The notes below the pieces were generated by a model that did not search any database, was not told where the DNA came from, and was given only the letters and a program-made list of their open reading frames with translations. Shown here piece after piece: positions 19,517 to 29,334 of a stretch of 64,000 nucleotides of DNA. Each line of letters opens with the position of its first letter. Position 1 is the first letter of the stretch. This DNA comes from Panacagrimonas sp052386745 (lineage in GTDB: Bacteria > Pseudomonadota > Gammaproteobacteria > Nevskiales > Nevskiaceae). The translations under genes and the position numbers were made by a program. The DNA lies in assembly GCA_052386745.1 (NCBI GenBank), contig JBQTJW010000016.1, positions 151,469 through 215,468 of the forward strand. Reading direction: 5' to 3'.

Positions 19517-19525
19517 GGCCGGTGC

Positions 19526-20173
19526 CTAGGCTTGGTCGGGCCGAGGGTCCAGGTCTGCGTCTGAGTCCGCCTCCGCATCCGTCTCCGCGTCAGATTCCGA
19601 GGCCGCGGCTTCTGCCAGCGCGCTGGCCTTGAGCCGGGCGCGCACGGCCTGGAACAGCTCGCGGTAGACCCGGCCCCGGCCGCCGGCGCTGGCGTTGTCC
19701 GGGTCGGCGGTGCGGGCGGCGTCCAGTTCGCGCCGCGCGTTGAAGATGAGCGTGCGCAGGGGCTGCGCGTCGGTGCCGGGGTGGGCCTTGATCCAGTCGG
19801 TGAGGGCGTCGTCGTCGGCCATGAGCCGCTCGCGCCAGCGCTCGGCCAGCGACAGCAGGCGCGACTCGCCGGCGCGGATGGCGAGCACGGCGCGCTGCGC
19901 GGGCCCGGTGTCGGTGTTGCGCAGCAGCTTGCCGATGTACTGCATGTGCCGGCGCTTGGCCTCGCGCGTGGGCATGCGGCCGTGCTCGCGCAGGGCCTCG
20001 CGCAATGACGGGTCCATCTCGATTCGGTCGAGCTGGGTGGCGGAGAGCGCCAGCAGGGCGTTGCCGAGGTCGTTCTTCAGATCCTGCGAGGCCTGCTTGA
20101 GCTGGGTCTTGCTGGGGCCTTCGGGGCCGGCGTCGTCATCGGACTCGTGGCGGTGGTCGTTTCGGCGTTGCAT
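19526..20173 (-). CDS. darP: ribosome biogenesis factor DarP/YjgA family
   Basis: 215-aa DUF615 protein that assists late 50S subunit assembly. Recognised from SKTQLKQASQDLK, LRNTD and the late GRVYRELFQAVRA. Acidic, Asp/Glu-rich segments flank the helical core at both ends (about residues 8-18 and 192-213), with Ala-Asp repeats at the C-terminus. It lies 9 bases upstream of dusC on the same strand, so the two are likely co-transcribed. Confidence 0.88.
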   Translation of the reverse strand: MQRRNDHRHESDDDAGPEGPSKTQLKQASQDLKNDLGNALLALSATQLDRIEMDPSLREALREHGRMPTREAKRRHMQYIGKLLRNTDTGPAQRAVLAIRAGESRLLSLAERWRERLMADDDALTDWIKAHPGTDAQPLRTLIFNARRELDAARTADPDNASAGGRGRVYRELFQAVRARLKASALAEAAASESDAETDAEADSDADLDPRPDQA

Positions 20174-20224
20174 GGTCGGCGGGGCGCAGGCGGGTGCGCA
20201 CGATACGCGCGTGGCGCCAGGACT

Positions 20225-21085
20225 TCAGGCGGAAAAGAAGCGGAGCAGTTCTTCGGCCAGCCGCTCCGGCACGTCGAAGTGCAGCATGTGGCCGGCGTCG
20301 GGGATGACGGTGACGGAATGATGGCGGAAGTGCGCGCGGCGGCGGTCGCGCTCTTCGGCAGGCAGGCCGTTGCGGAATCCGGAGGCGCCGCCGTCGATGA
20401 ACCGGGTCTGGGCGGTGACGGCGGACCACAGGGCGGAGGCCTCGTCCTGCCGGTAGGGGCGCGGGGCTTCCAGCAGGTGCCGCGGGTCGCTGCGCAGGCG
20501 CACGCGGCCGTCGGCGTCCTGCCGGCCCCAGCAGCGGGTGATGAATTCGCTGCGCGCCGCGTCCAGTCCCGGATGACGCTTGAGCACGCGCCGCGCGAGT
20601 TCGGCAAAGGAGTCGTAGGACGGGGCCGGGGGCAGCGCGCGCAGGTGGTCCAGCCACTTGGCGTAGCGCTGCGGGACCTGCTCCAGGCTGCCGTCGGGCA
20701 GGAACAGGCCGTCGAGAATGGCCAGCCGCGACACGCGCTGCGGCCGCGACCCGGCGTACAGGCTCACCACCTGCGCACCCATGCTGTGGCCGGCCAGGAA
20801 CACCGCGGCGCCGGGGGCGTAATGGTCGATGATGATGTCGAGGTCGGACACGTAGTCCGGGAACCAGTAGCCGCCGGGCGCGCGCTCGGTTTCGCCGAAG
20901 CCGCGCCAGTCGGGCATCAGCACCTGGAACTGCGGGGCCAGGCGCCGGGCCACGGGCTCGAAGGTGGCGGACACGTCCATCCAGCCATGCGCCATGAACA
21001 GCTTGGGCGCGTCGTCCGGCCCCCAGCGGCGCACGTGGTAGCGCAGGCCGTTGACGCTCAGGAAGTCGGAGCGCGAGGTGCTCAT
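20225..21085 (-). CDS. alpha/beta hydrolase
   Basis: 286-aa alpha/beta-hydrolase fold enzyme. It has the oxyanion HGWMD (about residues 33-37), nucleophile Ser101 in GHSMGA, an Asp in a later strand, and catalytic His in DAGHMLHFD close to the C-terminus. No signal peptide. The substrate is unknown; epoxide hydrolases, haloalkane dehalogenases and esterases share this layout. It is 51 bases upstream of darP on the same strand and divergent from the Anbu gene across 225 bases. Confidence 0.82.
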   Translation of the reverse strand: MSTSRSDFLSVNGLRYHVRRWGPDDAPKLFMAHGWMDVSATFEPVARRLAPQFQVLMPDWRGFGETERAPGGYWFPDYVSDLDIIIDHYAPGAAVFLAGHSMGAQVVSLYAGSRPQRVSRLAILDGLFLPDGSLEQVPQRYAKWLDHLRALPPAPSYDSFAELARRVLKRHPGLDAARSEFITRCWGRQDADGRVRLRSDPRHLLEAPRPYRQDEASALWSAVTAQTRFIDGGASGFRNGLPAEERDRRRAHFRHHSVTVIPDAGHMLHFDVPERLAEELLRFFSA

Positions 21086-21310
21086 GCCGCGTACCTGCCC
21101 GGCAGGTGCGCCAGGCTAGGGCAGGCAGGCACTGCGCGCGGCAAAAAATCGAGGGTTTCCATCCAGTCAAATTCTTCGGGATTCGGGCTAGAGTCTGCGC
21201 CGGATGGCAGTTCTGCGACAATTGCACTGGCGCAGTCCTTGCTGAGTTCACGCGCCGCTGTCGCGTACGCCAATTTCCATTCGAACGATCTGTACGATGA
21301 TCCGCAACAC

Positions 21311-22069
21311 ATGACTTACTGCTGCGCCATCAAGGTGAACGACGGGCTGGTTTTCGCCAGCGACACGCGCACGAGCGCGGGCGTGGACGACGTGCGCACC
21401 TACAACAAGCTGCACAGTTTCGAGACACCGGGCGAGCGCGTGTTCGTGCTGCTCACCGCGGGCAACCTCGCCACCACGCAATGGGTGCTGCAGGCCATCC
21501 GCCGGGACAACGCCGACCGCGCCGCGCCGCAAAGCCTGAACAAGCTGCGCCACATGTACGACGCCGCCGAGTACGTGGGCGGGCTCTCGGTGCGGGCGCA
21601 GAAGGAGTCCACCCAGCAGGGCCAGTACAACGTGGACTTCCGCACCACGCTGATCCTGGGCGGCCAGATTGTGGGCGAGGAACCCGCGCTCTACCTCATC
21701 TACCCGGAAGGCAACTGCATTGCCGCGTCGCCGGAGACGCCCTACCTGCAGATCGGCGAGAGCAAGTACGGCAAGCCGATCCTGGACCGCATCATCCGCC
21801 CGCGCATCTCGGTGGAAGAGGCCGCTCGCTGCGCGCTGGTGAGCCTGGATTCCACCATGAAATCCAACCTCACCGTGGGCCCGCCGCTGGACCTGGCCAT
21901 TCTCCCCACCGACGCCCTGCGCATCACCCACAAGATGCGCATGGACCTGGACACGCCCTACTACGCCGCGCTCAAGAAGGCCTGGGGCGAACAGCTGGAG
22001 CGCGCGTTCCGCGAATCGCTGCCCAAGTTCGAGTGGGAAGCCGACCCGGCTCAGCACCAGATGCTCTGA
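21311..22069 (+). CDS. proteasome-type protease, Anbu family
   Basis: 252-aa Ntn-hydrolase. It starts M-Thr (MTYCCAIKVNDGLVFASDTRTSAGVD), placing the catalytic Thr at position 2 after Met removal, with the conserved Asp and Lys of proteasome beta subunits following (Asp in ASDTRT; Lys in the next strand). This is the ancestral beta-subunit (Anbu) pattern rather than HslV or the actinobacterial 20S. An upstream in-frame extension exists but would bury the Thr, so ATG 21311 is used. In other genomes Anbu often sits with ATP-grasp, alpha-E and transglutaminase-like genes; none is adjacent here. The substrate is unknown. Confidence 0.88.
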   Translation: MTYCCAIKVNDGLVFASDTRTSAGVDDVRTYNKLHSFETPGERVFVLLTAGNLATTQWVLQAIRRDNADRAAPQSLNKLRHMYDAAEYVGGLSVRAQKESTQQGQYNVDFRTTLILGGQIVGEEPALYLIYPEGNCIAASPETPYLQIGESKYGKPILDRIIRPRISVEEAARCALVSLDSTMKSNLTVGPPLDLAILPTDALRITHKMRMDLDTPYYAALKKAWGEQLERAFRESLPKFEWEADPAQHQML

Positions 22070-22335
22070 GTGGCTGCGGCTCGGGGTGTACTGGAGCCTG
22101 CACCGTGATGCCGCATGTGCAGGGCCGCTGAATCCTCCCTCGGCGGGCGGCGGTCGGGTTCTCGGCGCGGGAATGTCCGGGCTCTCGCACACGGCAGCCC
22201 CGACCTCCACGGTCCTGTCCATTAAAGCGATCCCTTCGATATTCGGATTATGATTCCGCAGGTAGCACCGTTCAGTGAGCGGACACTCCGTTCATGTCGG
22301 CAATGCACCTGATTCCCAAATTGGAGACTGTGGCG

Positions 22336-25209
22336 ATGAGGCAATTCCGAACACTGCTCGCGGCGATGACTGCCCTGGTCCTGTCTGCGTGTGGTGGCGA
22401 TTCGATCCAGAGTCCCGATTTCACCTCCGAGCTGGTCTCGCTGCGCATTGCACCGTCCACCAGCAGTGTCGCCGCCGGCGAAACCGTCGCCTTCACCGCC
22501 TTCGGGCGTTACAGCCTGCCTCCGGGCTCCACGCCTTCGACGCGGGAAAAGGAACTTGGCGAAGGAAAAGTCTCGTGGACCTCGAGCACACCCTCGGTCG
22601 CCACGATCGACGAGAACGGGCTGGCAACCACACTCGTCCAGGGCTCCACCCAGATTCGCGCCAGCCTCGGCGGCCGCAGCTCTCCTCCGGCTACGCTGAC
22701 CGTCACCCCGCCGATCCTGCGCGAAATTGAAATTGACCCCCCGTCCGCGACCCGGCCGCTCGGCGCCACCCAGACATTCACTGCGCGGGGCGTGCTTTCG
22801 AATGGCGCCAAATCACCCATCTCGGTCAACTGGGCGTCATCGGACACTTCCGTCGCAACGATCTCATCCGCTAGCGGCATCACGACGACTGCCACCGGCA
22901 TTGCCGAAGGCATCACTACCCTGACGGCGACCACCACCAACCGGGATGGCGAGACCATCTCGCAGACCGCATCGTTCACCGTCGGGCCCTTCGAGCCCGA
23001 ATTGATCTCGCTGGAAGTCTCGCCGAGCCCGGGGAGCCAGCCGGTGGGAATTGCCCTGCAGTTCACCGTGACCGGCACCTTCACCACCGAACCGGGCTCC
23101 CCTACCCCCACCACGACGGGCCCGGTGACGGATGTGGTCTGGAGCATCGCCAACGCCGCGGGGCAGGCCGGCACTTCGCCGGTAGCGACCATCGACGCGG
23201 AAGATGGCATTGCCATCGGGCAGCGCATCGGTCGCGCCGTCGTCACCGCCACTTCAGGCGATATCTTCGACCGGACCAATTTCAACGTCACCGCCCCCGA
23301 ACTGGTCGCCATCAGCATCGCCCCGGCGGACCCGTCGATTCCGCTCGGCTCGACCCGTGTCCTCACCGCTACGGGCGCTTTCAGCGATGGCACCACCGGC
23401 CCGATTTCGGTGAACTGGGCTACGGACGACGCCGGCATTGCTTCCCTTTCCACTGCAACCGGAGCAAGCACGACCGTGACCGCCGAGGCCGAAGGCGTCG
23501 CCACGGTGACCGCTTCGCGGAGCACGCCGCGAGGAGAGGCGGTCACCGCTACGACCGACGTGACCGTTGTTGCGGCGACGCTGGAAAGCCTCGCCAGGAT
23601 CGAGCCCGCCGTTGCCCGCGTCACGCCCGGCCGCTCCGTGGAGTTCGTTGCCATCGGGAATTTTTCGGACGGCTCCGAGGCACCAATCGACGACGCCGAG
23701 ATCACCTGGAGCAGTGGCGCGCTCGCAACGGCGACCGTCAACGCAAGCGGTGTCGCCACCGGCGTGGCAACGGGCCAGACCCAGATCACGGCCACGCTGA
23801 ACAGCACCTCTGAAACGGCGACCGCGGTCCTGACCGTCACCGGCCAGGTCTGCACGACGCCGCTCCTGGCGACCGACGGTGCCGTGCTCACCCAGAGCAA
23901 GGACCCGCTGGCATGCCTGCTGTGTTCGTTCAGCAACACCGCCAACATCATTGACGCAAACTCCGGGAATTTCGGCACCATCAACGTTCCCCTGGGCGTC
24001 ACGGGAGGGGACGCGGCCGTCAGGGTCACCGCGGTCGCAAACCCCGCCTACACCATCCCCTTTGCCGCCGGCAGCAACACGGGCTTCATCGTTGGCGCAC
24101 CCGCTGGCACCTTGTTGCAGACGGAAGTCGGCTCGCAGCTCGTTGTCAGGACGCTCAGGAATGGCGTGGTGCAACAGACCACGAACACCACGCCGCGTCT
24201 GTTGCTGCTGGGCATCGACACGGCGACCGACAGCGACACGGCCCTGGTGTCGATCGAAACCGAGGCGCCCTACGATGCCGTCGAGCTCACCGTCAACTCG
24301 GGTGTTGCGAGCCTTTTGACCGCGGTTCGGGTGTTCCAGGCCTGCGGCACGCTTGAATTGCCGGTTCCGGCAACACCGCTCCGCGACTTGGCCGGGATCG
24401 ATCCCAATCTAGTCGCCCTGGCTGTAGGTGCCACCCGCAACCTGGTCGCCAACGGGAACTTCGGCACGATTGCCGACAGCACCCAGGCGCCCGTTGCGGA
24501 TGCTGATCTCGACTGGACCAGCAGCGACGAGGCAATCGCGACGGTGGACGCCAACGGACTCGTGACCGGCGTGGCGGTGGGTAGCGCGACGATCACCGCG
24601 ACCCTGAAACCGGGCGTGACCTCGACCGGCCTGACCCGATCGGCCGTCGCGACCGTCAACGTCGTCGACGACCTTTGTGTCACACCCCTGCGCGCAACAG
24701 ATGGGGCGGCCATCGAGAGCGACGTGGGAGGTCTATGCCCGCTCTGCGCGGCAACGAATATCAACAATGTCATTGACGATGTGACGACCAACTTCTCGTC
24801 GCTCAGCGTGCCTCTCGGCCTGCTCCGGCCTACGGTGTCGGTCACCGTTACCGCGGACGAGGTCTTCTCTGGCGGAGACGATGCCGGATTCCTGATTGCC
24901 CGGCCAACAGGACCCTTGCTGCAAGCGGAAGTCGGCTCCAGGTTCCGGATCGACACGCTGCTCGACGGCGTGATCCAGGAGTCCACCTCCCCAACCGTTC
25001 CCTTGCGCGTCGATCTGCTGGGTGTGGGTGTCGACGGCGCGGGTGACCGGGCGCTGGTCACCATTCCGACGACCTCGGAGTACGACGCCGTTCGCCTGAC
25101 GTTCATTGGGGGGCTGCTTTCTGGCGGCCTGCAGAATTCGCTGACCAACGTCAACGTCTACCAGGGCTGCGCCGCCACCGCACTGCCACCGGCCGGTCCA
25201 GCACCCTGA
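22336..25209 (+). CDS. large surface lipoprotein with BIG2 Ig-like repeats
   Basis: 957 aa. It has a lipoprotein signal with lipobox LSAC (Cys19), then about five bacterial Ig-like (BIG2) domains (residues about 25-510), each with a typical ATIDENGLAT or ATVNASGVAT strand. Next comes a module beginning CTTPLLATDGA with a CLLCS pair, another BIG2 domain, and a second copy of the same module beginning CVTPLRATDGA with a CPLCA pair. The paired modules look like an internal duplication. The start is ATG 22336, with GGAG 9 bases upstream; the frame is open 14 codons further. Probably outer-membrane exposed, function unknown. The codon pattern resembles its neighbours. Confidence 0.8.
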   Translation: MRQFRTLLAAMTALVLSACGGDSIQSPDFTSELVSLRIAPSTSSVAAGETVAFTAFGRYSLPPGSTPSTREKELGEGKVSWTSSTPSVATIDENGLATTLVQGSTQIRASLGGRSSPPATLTVTPPILREIEIDPPSATRPLGATQTFTARGVLSNGAKSPISVNWASSDTSVATISSASGITTTATGIAEGITTLTATTTNRDGETISQTASFTVGPFEPELISLEVSPSPGSQPVGIALQFTVTGTFTTEPGSPTPTTTGPVTDVVWSIANAAGQAGTSPVATIDAEDGIAIGQRIGRAVVTATSGDIFDRTNFNVTAPELVAISIAPADPSIPLGSTRVLTATGAFSDGTTGPISVNWATDDAGIASLSTATGASTTVTAEAEGVATVTASRSTPRGEAVTATTDVTVVAATLESLARIEPAVARVTPGRSVEFVAIGNFSDGSEAPIDDAEITWSSGALATATVNASGVATGVATGQTQITATLNSTSETATAVLTVTGQVCTTPLLATDGAVLTQSKDPLACLLCSFSNTANIIDANSGNFGTINVPLGVTGGDAAVRVTAVANPAYTIPFAAGSNTGFIVGAPAGTLLQTEVGSQLVVRTLRNGVVQQTTNTTPRLLLLGIDTATDSDTALVSIETEAPYDAVELTVNSGVASLLTAVRVFQACGTLELPVPATPLRDLAGIDPNLVALAVGATRNLVANGNFGTIADSTQAPVADADLDWTSSDEAIATVDANGLVTGVAVGSATITATLKPGVTSTGLTRSAVATVNVVDDLCVTPLRATDGAAIESDVGGLCPLCAATNINNVIDDVTTNFSSLSVPLGLLRPTVSVTVTADEVFSGGDDAGFLIARPTGPLLQAEVGSRFRIDTLLDGVIQESTSPTVPLRVDLLGVGVDGAGDRALVTIPTTSEYDAVRLTFIGGLLSGGLQNSLTNVNVYQGCAATALPPAGPAP

Positions 25210-25232
25210 CACGCCGCCGTCAATTTCCGCGG

Positions 25233-25256
25233 GCTCGGGAACTCACGTTCCCGAGC
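25233..25256 (+). terminator. hairpin after the Ig-like lipoprotein
   Basis: Perfect 10-bp stem GCTCGGGAAC / GTTCCCGAGC with a TCAC tetraloop (25233-25242 with 25247-25256), 24 bases after the stop codon. There is no T-run afterwards, so it may be a Rho-assisted end or simply an mRNA-stabilising hairpin. Confidence 0.45.
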
Positions 25257-25888
25257 TCGCGATCATCGCGACTGCGCCGCTGTTTCAATGCAGCAGCTAT
25301 ACGGCCTGAGCGAAGTTGAAACGGGGACTTGGAGGCAATCAAGGCTGCCGTGCCTGATATTCCCGAGTAGCTAACGCAACGCTGGTTGAAATTCGTCGTC
25401 GCGTTAGGACGGGACGTTTCTTGAACAGCGCGGATTCGATGTGAGGGCGTATTCCGATTGCCATCCCGGTGTACGGTTGCGATCCAGATTCCCGCGATCT
25501 CGGGAGCCTGTTCTTCGCGCCATACATGGATCCTTGCCAGCCCGCACTAAAAGGGTGCGCAGCAAATGCTCCGAGCGCCTGTCAACCTCCGTCGCACGAC
25601 TTTATTTGTCTCTAAGTCATCGACTTATCATTTGCTGGAAGTTTCGGTCATCCATTAAGCCAGCACTTCCCTTAGCATCCGGCGGAGGCGTTCTCACAAC
25701 CTCCACGGGACAACATTTGGTGCCGAGGCTTGGCTCGGGGTGTTTTATGATTGTGGAGTCATGTCCCGCGGCGTGGCATCAAGAATACTTTCATGAAAAC
25801 AAGGGGTTGAGACCTGCAGGTCGCTCAACTGTGGTCCATCCAGGAAGTTGCGGTTACACACCGATTTCGATTATCCAGGAGAAACACC
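25257..25888. other. 632-bp non-coding region upstream of the T6SS locus
   Basis: More AT-rich than its flanks (for example 25600-25632) and without a convincing gene. The T6SS promoter must lie here, since all following genes are on the plus strand. I found no convincing sigma-54 (GG-N10-GC) or sigma-70 pair. The only solid signal is the AGGAG just before tssB. Confidence 0.5.
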
Positions 25889-26398
25889 ATGCCACCCAGC
25901 AGTCAAAAATTCATCGCACGCAATCGCGCCCCGCGCGTCCAGATCGAGTACGACGTGGAGCTGTACGGCGCTCAGAAAAAGGTCCAGCTCCCGTTCGTGA
26001 TGGGCGTGCTGGCCGACCTCTCGGGCAAGCCGGCCGATCCGCTGGCGCCGGTGGCCGACCGCAAGTTCCTGGAAATCGACGTGGACAATTTCGACAGCCG
26101 CATGAAGTCGATGAAGCCGCGGGTGGCGTTCCAGGTACCGAATACGCTCACGGGCGAGGGCAACCTGTCGGTGGACATCACCTTCGAGAGCATGGACGAC
26201 TTCTCCCCCGCGGCCATCGCGCAGAAGGTGGAGGGGCTCAACAAGCTGCTGGAGGCGCGCCAGCAGTTGTCCAACCTCATCACCTACATGGACGGCAAGA
26301 CCAACGCCGAAGAACTGGTTTCCAAGGTGCTCAAGGACCCCGCGCTGTTGCAGTCGCTCGCCAGCAGCGCCAAGCCCGAAGACAAGCCGCAGTCCTGA
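25889..26398 (+). CDS. tssB: type VI secretion sheath small subunit TssB
   Basis: 169-aa VipA/TssB protein that, with TssC, forms the contractile sheath. The typical PRVQIEYDVE start, LPFVMGVLADLSG, and the DRKFLEIDVDNFDSRM segment are present. An AGGAG site precedes the ATG at good spacing. First gene of the T6SS locus, 32 bases before tssC. Confidence 0.96.
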   Translation: MPPSSQKFIARNRAPRVQIEYDVELYGAQKKVQLPFVMGVLADLSGKPADPLAPVADRKFLEIDVDNFDSRMKSMKPRVAFQVPNTLTGEGNLSVDITFESMDDFSPAAIAQKVEGLNKLLEARQQLSNLITYMDGKTNAEELVSKVLKDPALLQSLASSAKPEDKPQS

Positions 26399-26430
26399 TC
26401 GGCAACGCAATCAACGGATAGGGGGACAAG

Positions 26431-27924
26431 ATGACCGAGACACAAACCAGTGCATCGCCGCTGCAGGGCGTTGCCTTCGAAGGAAACGATTTCGCGTCGC
26501 TGCTCAACAAGGAATTCACGCCCAAGACCGAGGAGGCCAAGAGCGCGGTCGAGCAGGCCGTTCAGACGCTTGCGCAGCAGGCGCTGTCCAACGCCAGCCT
26601 CATCAGCTCCGACGTCATCAAGACCATCGAGTCGATGATCGCGGCGCTCGACCGCAAGCTGACCGAGCAGGTCAACCTGATCCTGCACCACGCCGACATG
26701 CAGAAGCTCGAAGGCGCCTGGCGCGGGCTGCATCACCTGGTGAACAACACCGAAACGGACGAGATGCTGAAGATCCGGGTGATGAACATTTCCAAGCAGG
26801 ACCTGGGCAAGACGCTCAAGCGCTACAAGGGCACGGCCTGGGACCAGAGCCCGATCTTCAAGAAGGTGTACGAGGCCGAGTACGGCCAATTCGGCGGCGA
26901 ACCCTTCGGGTGCCTGGTGGGTGACTACTACTTCGACCAGAGCGCTCCGGACGTGGAACTGCTGGGCGAAATGGCGAAGATCTCCGCCGCGGCGCACGCG
27001 CCGTTCATCTCCGCCGCCTCGCCCACCGTGATGCAGATGGACTCGTGGCAGGAACTGGCCAACCCGCGCGATCTCACCAAGGTCTTCTCCACGCCCGAGT
27101 ACGCCGCCTGGCGATCCCTGCGCGAGAGCGACGACGCCCGCTACATCGGCCTGACCATGCCACGCTACCTGTCGCGCATGCCCTACGGCGCGCGTAGCAA
27201 CCCGGTTGAAGCCTTCAATTTCGAGGAAGACACCGGCGCCGCGGATCACAGCAAGTACACCTGGGCCAACTCCGCCTACACCATGGCGGTCAACATCAAC
27301 CGCTCGTTCAAGATGTACGGCTGGTGCTCACGCATCCGCGGCATCGAGTCGGGCGGTGCGGTGGAAGGCCTGCCCGCGCACTCGTTCCCCACGGACGATG
27401 GCGGCGTGGACATGAAGTGCCCCACGGAAATCGCCATCTCGGACCGACGCGAAGCGGAACTCGCCAAGAACGGCCTCATGCCCCTGGTGCATCGCAAGAA
27501 TTCCGACGTGGCCGCCTTCATCGGCGCGCAATCTCTGCAGAAGCCCACGGAGTACGACGACCCCGACGCCACTGCCAACGCCAACCTCGCCGCGCGCCTG
27601 CCCTACCTGTTCGCCACTTGTCGCTTCGCGCACTACCTCAAGTGCATGGTCCGCGACAAGATCGGCTCCTTCAAGGAGCGCAGCGACATGGAGAAGTGGC
27701 TCAACAAATGGGTCAATCAATATGTGCTTGGCGACCCCGATTCAGCCAGCGAAGAAGCCAAGGCGATACGACCATTGGCGGCGGCGGAAGTCATCGTCGA
27801 GGAAGTGGAAGGCAATCCCGGCTATTACAGCTCCAAGTTCTTCCTGCGGCCTCATTACCAGCTCGAGGGATTGACGGTGTCTTTGCGTCTGGTTTCCAAG
27901 CTGCCTTCGGCCAAGGGCGGTTGA
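26431..27924 (+). CDS. tssC: type VI secretion sheath large subunit TssC
   Basis: 497-aa VipB/TssC sheath protein (normal length). Recognised by the AWRGLHHLV segment, FGCLVGDYYF, LPYGARSNPVE-like MPYGARSNPVEAFNFEED, and the C-terminal handshake region SLRLVSKLPS. The N-terminus interacts with TssB and the C-terminal helix is the ClpV-regulated sheath interface. A GGGGAC box lies before the ATG. Confidence 0.97.
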   Translation: MTETQTSASPLQGVAFEGNDFASLLNKEFTPKTEEAKSAVEQAVQTLAQQALSNASLISSDVIKTIESMIAALDRKLTEQVNLILHHADMQKLEGAWRGLHHLVNNTETDEMLKIRVMNISKQDLGKTLKRYKGTAWDQSPIFKKVYEAEYGQFGGEPFGCLVGDYYFDQSAPDVELLGEMAKISAAAHAPFISAASPTVMQMDSWQELANPRDLTKVFSTPEYAAWRSLRESDDARYIGLTMPRYLSRMPYGARSNPVEAFNFEEDTGAADHSKYTWANSAYTMAVNINRSFKMYGWCSRIRGIESGGAVEGLPAHSFPTDDGGVDMKCPTEIAISDRREAELAKNGLMPLVHRKNSDVAAFIGAQSLQKPTEYDDPDATANANLAARLPYLFATCRFAHYLKCMVRDKIGSFKERSDMEKWLNKWVNQYVLGDPDSASEEAKAIRPLAAAEVIVEEVEGNPGYYSSKFFLRPHYQLEGLTVSLRLVSKLPSAKGG

Positions 27925-28003
27925 TCCCGATTCATGGCCAATCCGTGGGGGGACATGGTGCCGCCCGCGTCCACTTTAGCTGCTCATTGAAAGGAGTTAG
28001 ACC

Positions 28004-28483
28004 ATGGCTTTAGATATGTTCATCAAGATCGGCGACATCAAGGGCGAATCGCGCGATGCCACCCACAAGGGCTCCATCGACGTGCTCGCCTGGTCCTGGG
28101 GTGCGTCTAATTCGGGCAGTGCCCACGTTGGCGGCGGTGCAGGGGCAGGCAAGGTCAACGTGCAGGATCTGTCCATCACCAAGTACATCGACCTGTCGTC
28201 CTGCAAGCTGCTGACCGCGACCTGCAATGGCAAGCATTACCCCGAAGCCACGTTGACGGTGCGCAAAGCGGGCGAGAGCCCACTTGAGTATTACAAGATC
28301 AAGATGACCGACGTGTTGATCACCTCGGTGTCCACAGGCGGAAGTGGCGGCGAAGACAGGCTGACCGAGAACGTGACCCTCAATTTTGCCAAGGTCGCCG
28401 TGGACTATGTTTCCCAGAACGAGAAGGGCGCCGAGGGCGACAAGGGTGCCATGACCTGGAATATCGTCGAAAACGTCAAGTAG
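28004..28483 (+). CDS. hcp: Hcp tube protein (TssD)
   Basis: 159-aa Hcp that stacks as hexamers into the inner tube and is itself secreted. It starts MALDMFIKIGDIKGES and has the internal WSWGAS loop and LTENVTLNFAKV near the end, all family features. An AGGAG ribosome site 7 bases from the ATG is the strongest in the locus, fitting a protein needed in large copy number. No C-terminal toxin extension is present. A 79-base gap separates it from tssC. Confidence 0.97.
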   Translation: MALDMFIKIGDIKGESRDATHKGSIDVLAWSWGASNSGSAHVGGGAGAGKVNVQDLSITKYIDLSSCKLLTATCNGKHYPEATLTVRKAGESPLEYYKIKMTDVLITSVSTGGSGGEDRLTENVTLNFAKVAVDYVSQNEKGAEGDKGAMTWNIVENVK

Positions 28484-28518
28484 CCACGCAGAATCAGTCT
28501 GCGAGGGGAGAGCGCGCG

Positions 28519-29322
28519 ATGAGCACAGCGGCAGCGGAGAAGCTATTGCGCGAAGGCGATCCAGAGAGTGCGCTCGCGTCGTTGCAGGATTCCGTCCGAG
28601 CAAAACCGGGAGACCCAAAGCTCCGCGTCTTCCTGTTCCAGCTGCTGTGCGTGCAGGGACAGTGGCAGCGCGCGCTGAACCAGCTCAACGTCTGCGCGGA
28701 GATGGATGCATCGGCCCTGGCGATGCGCGAGATGTACCGGGGCGCCGTGAGTTGCGAGGCCCTGCGCGCGGAGGTGTTCGCCGGTCGACGCGCGCCGATG
28801 CTGTTCGGCGAGCCGGAGCCCTGGCTGGCGCTGCTGATCGAATCGGTGCTCCGCGCGGGCGAGCCGCAGGCCGCCGCCAGCCTGCGCCAGCAGGCGTTCG
28901 ATGCTGCGCCCGCCAGCACCGGCACGCTCGACGGCGCGGCCTTCGAGTGGATTGCCGATGCCGACCCGCGGCTGGGCCCGGTGCTGGAAGCCATGGTCAA
29001 CGGCCGCTACTACTGGGTGCCATTCACGCGGCTGGCGCGGGTGGTGATCGAGGAGCCGGCCGACCTGCGCGACTTCGTGTGGGTGCCGGCCAATCTCCAG
29101 TTCAGCAACGGCGGTGAAACACCGGCGCTGATCCCGGTGCGCTATCCGGGGTCGGAAAAGGCGGCGGACGGTGCCCTCGCGCTGGCGCGGAAGACCGAGT
29201 GGCAGGACCAGGGACATGACCTGTTCACCGGGCTCGGCCAGCGCCTGCTGGCGACCGATGCCGGCGAGTATCCACTGCTGCAATGTCGGGAAATCCTGTT
29301 CAGCGCTGCGGCCGCGGAATGA
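28519..29322 (+). CDS. tagJ: type VI secretion accessory protein TagJ (ImpE family)
   Basis: 267-aa TPR-like protein of the ImpE/SciE family. The N-terminal helical repeats (LLREGDPESALASLQDSVRAKP, about residues 8-30) are followed by a C-terminal domain with YYWVPFTRL and WVPANLQFSNG. TagJ binds the TssB N-terminus in some T6SS and modulates sheath recycling. It lies between hcp and tssE, 12 bases from tssE. Confidence 0.88.
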   Translation: MSTAAAEKLLREGDPESALASLQDSVRAKPGDPKLRVFLFQLLCVQGQWQRALNQLNVCAEMDASALAMREMYRGAVSCEALRAEVFAGRRAPMLFGEPEPWLALLIESVLRAGEPQAAASLRQQAFDAAPASTGTLDGAAFEWIADADPRLGPVLEAMVNGRYYWVPFTRLARVVIEEPADLRDFVWVPANLQFSNGGETPALIPVRYPGSEKAADGALALARKTEWQDQGHDLFTGLGQRLLATDAGEYPLLQCREILFSAAAAE

Positions 29323-29334
29323 GCCGCCGCGGCC

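Noticed and set aside
25700..25800. Sigma-54 or sigma-70 promoter upstream of tssB (TGGCAT at 25775, TATGAT at 25746)
   Set aside because: The GG-N10-GC spacing fails and the TATGAT box has no acceptable -35 partner.
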